64,000 nucleotides of DNA from CAMDPA01 sp965223035 (GTDB taxonomy: Bacteria > Pseudomonadota > Alphaproteobacteria > Rhizobiales > Hyphomicrobiaceae), in NCBI GenBank assembly GCA_965223035.1, contig OZ244980.1, positions 5,828,001 through 5,892,000 on the forward strand, read 5' to 3'. The notes under the pieces are model-generated. The model ran no database searches and was not told the DNA's origin. It worked only from the letters and a program-made list of their open reading frames with translations. Within the stretch, counting starts at the first letter, position 1. Every line of letters begins with the position of its first letter. The position numbers and the translations under genes are program-made. Positions 59,976-64,000 of the stretch are shown here, in pieces.

Positions 59976-61283
59976 TCAATTGAGCTTGATGGGAGCGGCT
60001 GTGGTTGCCGATCCTTGATCGAGCAAAACCGGTTGATCGATCATGTTGGCGCCAATTTGCTGCAGCTCGTGGATTGCCATGGCACGTTGAGCCAGTCCGT
60101 TGGGCAGAAATCGAACGGGCCCATCGGCACCGCTGAAGCCGGCGGCACGGGTGATGTTGGCCGCTGAAAAGCGCCGGCCGGGCGCCCCATTGGACAGCGC
60201 CACGGCAATGCCGACCGCGTCGTAGGACAAGCTCGCCAGGCGCGGCGGTGGCGTGCCGAAGGTGCGCGTGAAGTGCGCGGCGAACTGCCGCCAGCCGCTC
60301 GGGTCCGGTGCCGGATACCAGGCTCCGATCAAAGCCGCCTCGCGCCCGATGTTGGAAGAATTCCAAGCGCCGGTGCCCAACAGTTTGACCTTCGCCATGT
60401 CGAGCTTGGCGCGGCTGAGCATCGGGGCCAGGCTGGTCAGCGTCTCTGGGCCGCCCGGGACGAACAGCGCCTGAATGTCGCCGTCGACCGCCGGGCCGCT
60501 GACGGCGGCTTGCGCCAGCAGCGCCTCGGCCAGCCGCCCGGTCGGCTCCTGCATGCCCTTGCCGGCATCGCGATAGCGCTCAATGGCGACCACGGTGCCG
60601 CCGGCGCCGGCCACCGCCCTGACGAAGGCGGCCTCGACCACCTGACCATAGGTGTCGTCGGGGATCAGCGCCGCGAACGCGCGGCGGCCGCGGGTGGCGG
60701 CAAAGCCGATGATGCGGTCGACGTCCTGCTCGGGCATGAAGCTCAGCAGGAACACGCCGCCGCCGGCGCTGGTGCGGTCGTTGGAAAACGCGATCGCCGA
60801 GAGCTTGGTGGGCTCGATGGCCGAGCGAATGGCTCTGACCGAGTTCGATAACAGCGGCCCGAGGATTAACTCGGCCCCCTCCTGCACGGCGGCGGTGGCC
60901 GCCAACCGCGCACCCTCTGGGGTGCCCTTGTCATCCTTGACGAGCAGTTCGAAGTTCGGATTGTCGTGGGCGAACAGCGCCAGCTCCGCGGCCTGTTTCA
61001 TCGCCTTGGCGATCACCGCCAGCTGGCCGGGTCCGGACAACGGCAACAACAACGCCACTTTGGCGCGTGATTTGGACAGCGGCGCGCCGGCGGCGATCGC
61101 TAGCTCGGTCGAAGCGCCAGCGTCGCCGGCCGCGGCTTCAAACGGGTTGGACGCGGATCCGCCGGACCCGGTGATGGCGCACGCGGCGAGCGACCAGGAT
61201 GCCACCAGCGCAAGACCGATCGCGGCGCAACGTCTCAGCACGCGCTGCCATCCAACTCCCGGTTCTTCAGACGAGTTTGACAT
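59976..61283 (-). CDS. LpoA-like penicillin-binding-protein activator (periplasmic-binding fold lipoprotein)
   Basis: A 435-residue lipoprotein. Signal and lipobox at ALVASWSLAACAITG (lipidated Cys about 36). The mature part is a type I periplasmic-binding fold: KVALLLPLSGPGQLAVIAKA, LLVKDDKGTPEGARLAATAA, GAELILGPLLSNSVRAIRSA, and SLSYDAVGIAVALSNGAPG. Placement back-to-back with rsmI and yraN matches the conserved yraM/lpoA-yraL-yraN neighbourhood, where the protein activates peptidoglycan synthesis, so that role is preferred over amino-acid uptake. Start ATG 61283 has GAAGG 7 bases upstream. Confidence 0.85.
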   Translation of the reverse strand: MSNSSEEPGVGWQRVLRRCAAIGLALVASWSLAACAITGSGGSASNPFEAAAGDAGASTELAIAAGAPLSKSRAKVALLLPLSGPGQLAVIAKAMKQAAELALFAHDNPNFELLVKDDKGTPEGARLAATAAVQEGAELILGPLLSNSVRAIRSAIEPTKLSAIAFSNDRTSAGGGVFLLSFMPEQDVDRIIGFAATRGRRAFAALIPDDTYGQVVEAAFVRAVAGAGGTVVAIERYRDAGKGMQEPTGRLAEALLAQAAVSGPAVDGDIQALFVPGGPETLTSLAPMLSRAKLDMAKVKLLGTGAWNSSNIGREAALIGAWYPAPDPSGWRQFAAHFTRTFGTPPPRLASLSYDAVGIAVALSNGAPGRRFSAANITRAAGFSGADGPVRFLPNGLAQRAMAIHELQQIGANMIDQPVLLDQGSATTAAPIKLN

Positions 61284-61479
61284 TGGCGGACCTTCGTCAG
61301 ACACGGAGATGGCGTGGTCAAAGGCCTGTCGGACGTACGCGCGAACCATGCCCGATAACGGCTGATTCGACGATTAGACCGTTGCGATCACCCGAGCCAG
61401 CACAAAATTATGGCTGTACCAGTGTGGATTAACCGCTCACCGTGGCAGCAAAGCGTCAGGTGCAAACCATGGGGATAGG

Positions 61480-62442
61480 ATGAACGCGCGCCAACTGGCC
61501 CGACAACGGGCGTCCTTGCCCAACAGGTTACCGCAACGCGATAGCCATGACCGGCTGCTGGCGCAGGTGACGGCGGAGCTGGCTGGGCTGCTCGACACGC
61601 CGCTGGAGGCCGGGTTGTATCTGGTCGCGACACCGATCGGCCACATGGGCGATATCACGCTGCGGGCGCTGGCGGTTCTGGCCAAAGCCGATCGGGTCTA
61701 TTGCGAGGACACGCGACAGAGCCGGAAGCTGTTCGCCCGGTTCGCCATCACCCGTCAGCTGGCCGCCTATCATGAGCACAATGCCGCGCGCGAGCGGCCG
61801 CAGATCCTGCGCGAGCTGGCCGCCGGCCAGACCGTCGCGCTGCTGTGCGATGCGGGCACGCCGTTGATTTGTGATCCTGGCTACAAGCTGGTGACGGAAG
61901 CGGCGGCGGCTGGACACGACGTGTATGGCGTGCCGGGTGCGTCAGCGGCGCTGGCGGCGCTGGTGTGCGCCGGCCTGCCCACCGATGGCTTTTATTTCGG
62001 CGGCTTCCTGCCGGCGAAGGCCGGCGCGCGGAAGCGGCGGATCGCCGAGCTGGCCGGTATCGACGCCACCTTGATCTTGTACGAGGCGCCCTCGCGCCTG
62101 GCCACCGCGATGGCGGACTTGGCCCAGCTGCTCGGTCCGCGCCAAGCCGTGATCGGGCGCGAACTCACCAAGGTGCACGAGGAGATGCACCGCGGCACGT
62201 TGCAACAGTTGGCGGAGCTGACCGGACAGCGCGCGCTCAAGGGGGAGATGGTGGTCGTGATCGCACCACCGCCCGCGACGCCTGTGGCGGATGCCGACAT
62301 CATCGCAGGCCTGACGACGGCGCTCGAACACGCCAGCGTTCGCGATGCCGCCGCCGCAGTCGCGTTGCGGCTTGGCGTCACGCGGTCGCGGGTGTACGAT
62401 CTGGCCATCGCGCTCAGGGGTCAAGCGGCGGATGAGCGCTGA
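61480..62442 (+). CDS. rsmI: 16S rRNA (cytidine1402-2'-O)-methyltransferase
   Basis: A 320-residue tetrapyrrole-methylase-fold RNA methyltransferase. Motifs: GLYLVATPIGHMGDITLRAL, YCEDTRQSRKLFARF, CDAGTPLICDPGYKLV, VYGVPGASAALAALVCAG, GFLPAKAGARKRRI, and GRELTKVHEEMHRGTL. Methylates C1402 in the ribosomal P site. First about 40 residues extend beyond the core. Divergent from the LpoA-like gene; yraN follows after 20 bp. Confidence 0.95.
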   Translation: MNARQLARQRASLPNRLPQRDSHDRLLAQVTAELAGLLDTPLEAGLYLVATPIGHMGDITLRALAVLAKADRVYCEDTRQSRKLFARFAITRQLAAYHEHNAARERPQILRELAAGQTVALLCDAGTPLICDPGYKLVTEAAAAGHDVYGVPGASAALAALVCAGLPTDGFYFGGFLPAKAGARKRRIAELAGIDATLILYEAPSRLATAMADLAQLLGPRQAVIGRELTKVHEEMHRGTLQQLAELTGQRALKGEMVVVIAPPPATPVADADIIAGLTTALEHASVRDAAAAVALRLGVTRSRVYDLAIALRGQAADER

Positions 62443-62462
62443 CGGAGACGAGGGAGGCACCG

Positions 62463-62903
62463 ATGGCGCTGCCGTCCTTAGCATTGCGCGCAGGCGCTAC
62501 GAAGCGCGGTGCACGCCGCCGCGATCGGCTGAACAGCCCAGGCCGACGTGCACGCCGTGTCAGCGAGCGACAGGGCCGGTTGGCGGAATGGGTCGCGGCG
62601 GTGGCGCTGGTGATCCGCGGTTATCGGGTGCTCGCCCGCCGCCACCGCAGCGTGCTGGGCGAGATCGATTTGATCGCGGTGCGGGGCCGCCGACTGGCGT
62701 TCGTGGAGGTCAAGCTGCGGCCGACGTTAGAGGCGGCGCAGCTGGCGATAACCCCCAAACAGATGCGGCGGATGCGTGCGGCGGCCAATCGATGGGTGTG
62801 GCGGCACAGCCGCTATCGGGATTGTGAAATCGGCTTGGACGCGATGTTGCTTGCGCCGCGACGCTGGCCGCGGCATCTGCCGAACGCGCTGAGCGACCGC
62901 TGA
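62463..62903 (+). CDS. yraN: YraN family (UPF0102) endonuclease-like protein
   Basis: A 146-residue restriction-endonuclease-fold protein. Signature GRLAEWVAAVALVIRGYRVL, then RSVLGEIDLIAVRGRRLAFV followed by EVKLR (the PD-ExK-like core), and QMRRMRAAANRWVWRH. Role is unknown; adjacent to rsmI as in many genomes. Good GAGGGAGG site. The N-terminal 35 residues are a basic extension. Confidence 0.9.
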   Translation: MALPSLALRAGATKRGARRRDRLNSPGRRARRVSERQGRLAEWVAAVALVIRGYRVLARRHRSVLGEIDLIAVRGRRLAFVEVKLRPTLEAAQLAITPKQMRRMRAAANRWVWRHSRYRDCEIGLDAMLLAPRRWPRHLPNALSDR

Positions 62904-63090
62904 ACCCAATCGGTCCAGTCAAACGCGACGGCACCGCTGCCGGACCCGGTGCAGCGGGTCGTGCCATCACCCGATGGCGCATAGGGCGTTTGCGTGTTCG
63001 CAGGAGCCCTTCCGCTTCCCAGCGCTTCCGCCCACTTCATCGGGCCATCGGGGGGAAGCCCTGGCAAACAGGGTCGGCAACCTAATCGTC

Positions 63091-63185
63091 CTAAATCATC
63101 GTGCCTGAAGCGTAGCGCGATTGTCTGCATGTCATCGGAAGCTTCCCGCTTCCGCTGACATGCAGGCGATGGCATGCAGGCTGCG
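63091..63185. repeat. Composite repeat: B-arm stub plus a third hairpin (module C)
   Basis: Begins CTAAATCATCGTGCC (B-arm tip), then a distinct stem TGCATGTCATCGGAAGC / GCTTCC...GACATGCA, then GGCATGCAGGCTGCG and the CTAG of the next element. The central hairpin is not seen elsewhere in the window. Confidence 0.65.
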
Positions 63186-63252
63186 CTAGAGCAACCTTCT
63201 GCCTCAAATCGGAACCGGCTTTGCGGTTCCGATTAACGGCGCGATGATCTAG
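63186..63252 (+). repeat. Mosaic palindromic element, short A/B chimera
   Basis: Reads CTAGAGCAACCTTCTGCC ... GGCGCGATGATCTAG, with the same TCGGAACCGGC core as the copies at 10443, 19596 and 40881. Confidence 0.9.
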
Positions 63253-63557
63253 GTCCAATGGTGTTCGGTTGATCGTGGGGCAGCAATCCGACAAAAACGG
63301 CACATGGCCCCGGCACATCGAACACAGACCCCGCAAAGTTAAATCCTCGATTTGAAATGATCGATTGTCAATTCTGCTGCGCAACGGCTCCAGTCGCAGC
63401 AGTTTAATTTAATATGGCAACTTGTTGACTCTGACCCGCGAGAACTGCTCGAACAAATGTGCGTGCTTTATTGGTTTTGCAGGGTGCTGATGCGAGAAAT
63501 GCTGTTGGGTTCACCATCTCGCCCGGTTATTTTTTGTACATTTGGGAGTTCTCTGAC

Positions 63558-63935
63558 ATGGTCTTGATGCGCCACCTATTGCTCGTCGCAATGTTGACTT
63601 TGATCGTTCCGTCTTCCGTTCAAGCCGGCAGCGCTTTGACGGGCGAAGAAATCGAAAGCAACGTTATTGGGGGAATTTTCAAGTATCGCGGATGGGAAAA
63701 TGGGCAAAGACGCGAGGGGCGCGTTGCCTACGAACGCGGCGGCCGGGTTTACATCATAACCAAGGAAGGTTACGTGGACCACGGCACTTGGGAGATCGTC
63801 GGCCCACAATTGTGTACGCGGATTGCCGTTGGTCGGGGTGGTCGTCAAGTCTGCTTCACGCTAGATACCAATGGTGATGGAACGTATACGTCAAGCCATC
63901 GCTACCGCTTGACCCCCCTGACAAGCCTTCGGTGA
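63558..63935 (+). CDS. Small secreted protein
   Basis: A 125-residue exported protein. Signal peptide: MRHLLLVAMLTLIVPSSVQA (from the fourth residue). The mature part is beta-rich with a GxWE-like centre (SNVIGGIFKYRGWENGQRRE, YVDHGTWEIVGPQLCTRIAV) and two cysteines (LCTR, VCFTL) likely in a disulfide. It resembles small alphaproteobacterial exported proteins of unknown function with GTW-x-x-x-G-x-x-LC patterns. GGGAG 9 bases upstream of ATG 63558. Confidence 0.65.
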   Translation: MVLMRHLLLVAMLTLIVPSSVQAGSALTGEEIESNVIGGIFKYRGWENGQRREGRVAYERGGRVYIITKEGYVDHGTWEIVGPQLCTRIAVGRGGRQVCFTLDTNGDGTYTSSHRYRLTPLTSLR

Positions 63936-63963
63936 GAATAGGGACCGCCCGGCGATCGCTAGG

Positions 63964-64000
63964 CTAGGAAAACCTGCATTCAATCGGGATCGAGCCGATG
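63964..64000 (+). repeat. Mosaic palindromic element, cut by the window end
   Basis: Starts CTAGGAAAACCTGCATTC and continues AATCGGGATCGAGCCGATG before the window ends. Left arm resembles the A-type with changes. Confidence 0.6.

Larger units (their letters stand above)
62904..63557. other. 654-bp intergenic interval with two repeat modules
   Basis: Contains a B-arm-like start plus an unrelated hairpin at 63091-63185 and a chimeric mosaic element at 63186-63252. The remainder (63253-63557) is AT-richer and presumably holds the promoter of the small secreted protein. Confidence 0.5.

Noticed and set aside
3559..63252. Repeats as a CRISPR array
   Set aside because: Copies are widely and irregularly spaced, palindromic and of variable length; no cas genes.

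Overview
The window is a GC-rich chromosomal segment of a heterotrophic alphaproteobacterium. The order cannot be fixed from the sequence alone. The assignment rests on a phasin, an IalB-family secreted protein, DUF3775 and DUF2267 proteins, carboxy(nor)spermidine-type polyamine enzymes, an LpoA-like/RsmI/YraN locus, and abundant modular intergenic palindromes of the kind seen in this class. I found no rRNA, tRNA or CRISPR array.

Layout. 1-3.4 kb: a minus-strand branched-chain 2-oxoacid dehydrogenase operon (E1 alpha, E1 beta, E2, then the start of a Glu/Leu/Phe/Val dehydrogenase). 3.5-6.1 kb: gene debris (tail of a CocE-type hydrolase fused onto the head of an ATP-grasp protein) and a DUF2267-DUF3775 pair. 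6.1-13.9 kb: a DapA-family lyase divergent from a hydantoinase, two small-molecule transporters, a lone molybdenum-hydroxylase large subunit and a secreted metallo-beta-lactamase-fold protein. 14.1-19.3 kb: a frameshifted solute-binding-protein remnant, a divergent phytanoyl-CoA-dioxygenase-like/GMC oxidoreductase pair and a secreted glucosaminidase. 19.4-20.4 kb: a decayed IS630 transposase. 20.9-25.9 kb: amidotransferase plus SDR, an adenylate cyclase fused to a sulfatase-modifying-factor-like domain, and an HU protein with a histone-H1-like tail. 26.3-36.7 kb: a 4,5-dihydroxyphthalate-decarboxylase-like protein, carboxynorspermidine decarboxylase, and a minus-strand redox cassette (PhyH, GMC, FAD flavoprotein, reductive-dehalogenase-like 4Fe-4S protein), followed by a MetE-core protein and an alpha/beta hydrolase. 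37-45 kb: a degenerate nucleotide-sugar dehydratase homologue, phasin, histidine kinase, carboxynorspermidine dehydrogenase, a DUF1080-like protein, glutathionyl-hydroquinone reductase and an S9 peptidase. 45-52 kb: HpcH/HpaI aldolase, SGNH/IalB, MltB, ArgG and a repeat-bearing secreted protein. 52.2-53.3 kb: an intact IS630-family element. 53.5-64 kb: a Pro-rich hypothetical protein, AsmA-like protein, succinyl-CoA:3-oxoacid CoA-transferase subunits, AEC transporter, LpoA-like/RsmI/YraN and a small secreted protein.

The metabolic theme is oxidation of amino-acid-derived and other small organic acids: BCKDH, CoA transferase, hydantoinase, DapA-like and HpaI-like lyases, and two PhyH/GMC pairs. 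Cell-envelope upkeep genes and polyamine synthesis are interspersed.

The most distinctive feature is a family of about 15 short palindromic mosaic elements built from two exchangeable hairpin arms, delimited by TA (usually CTAG). One copy has inserted in frame into the IS630 transposase remnant with a TA duplication. The intact IS630 element has in turn inserted at the terminal TA of another copy, and its tips share the TAGAGCA start. This suggests non-autonomous, MITE-like elements mobilised by an IS630/Tc1-type transposase and capable of adding peptide segments or stop codons to genes.
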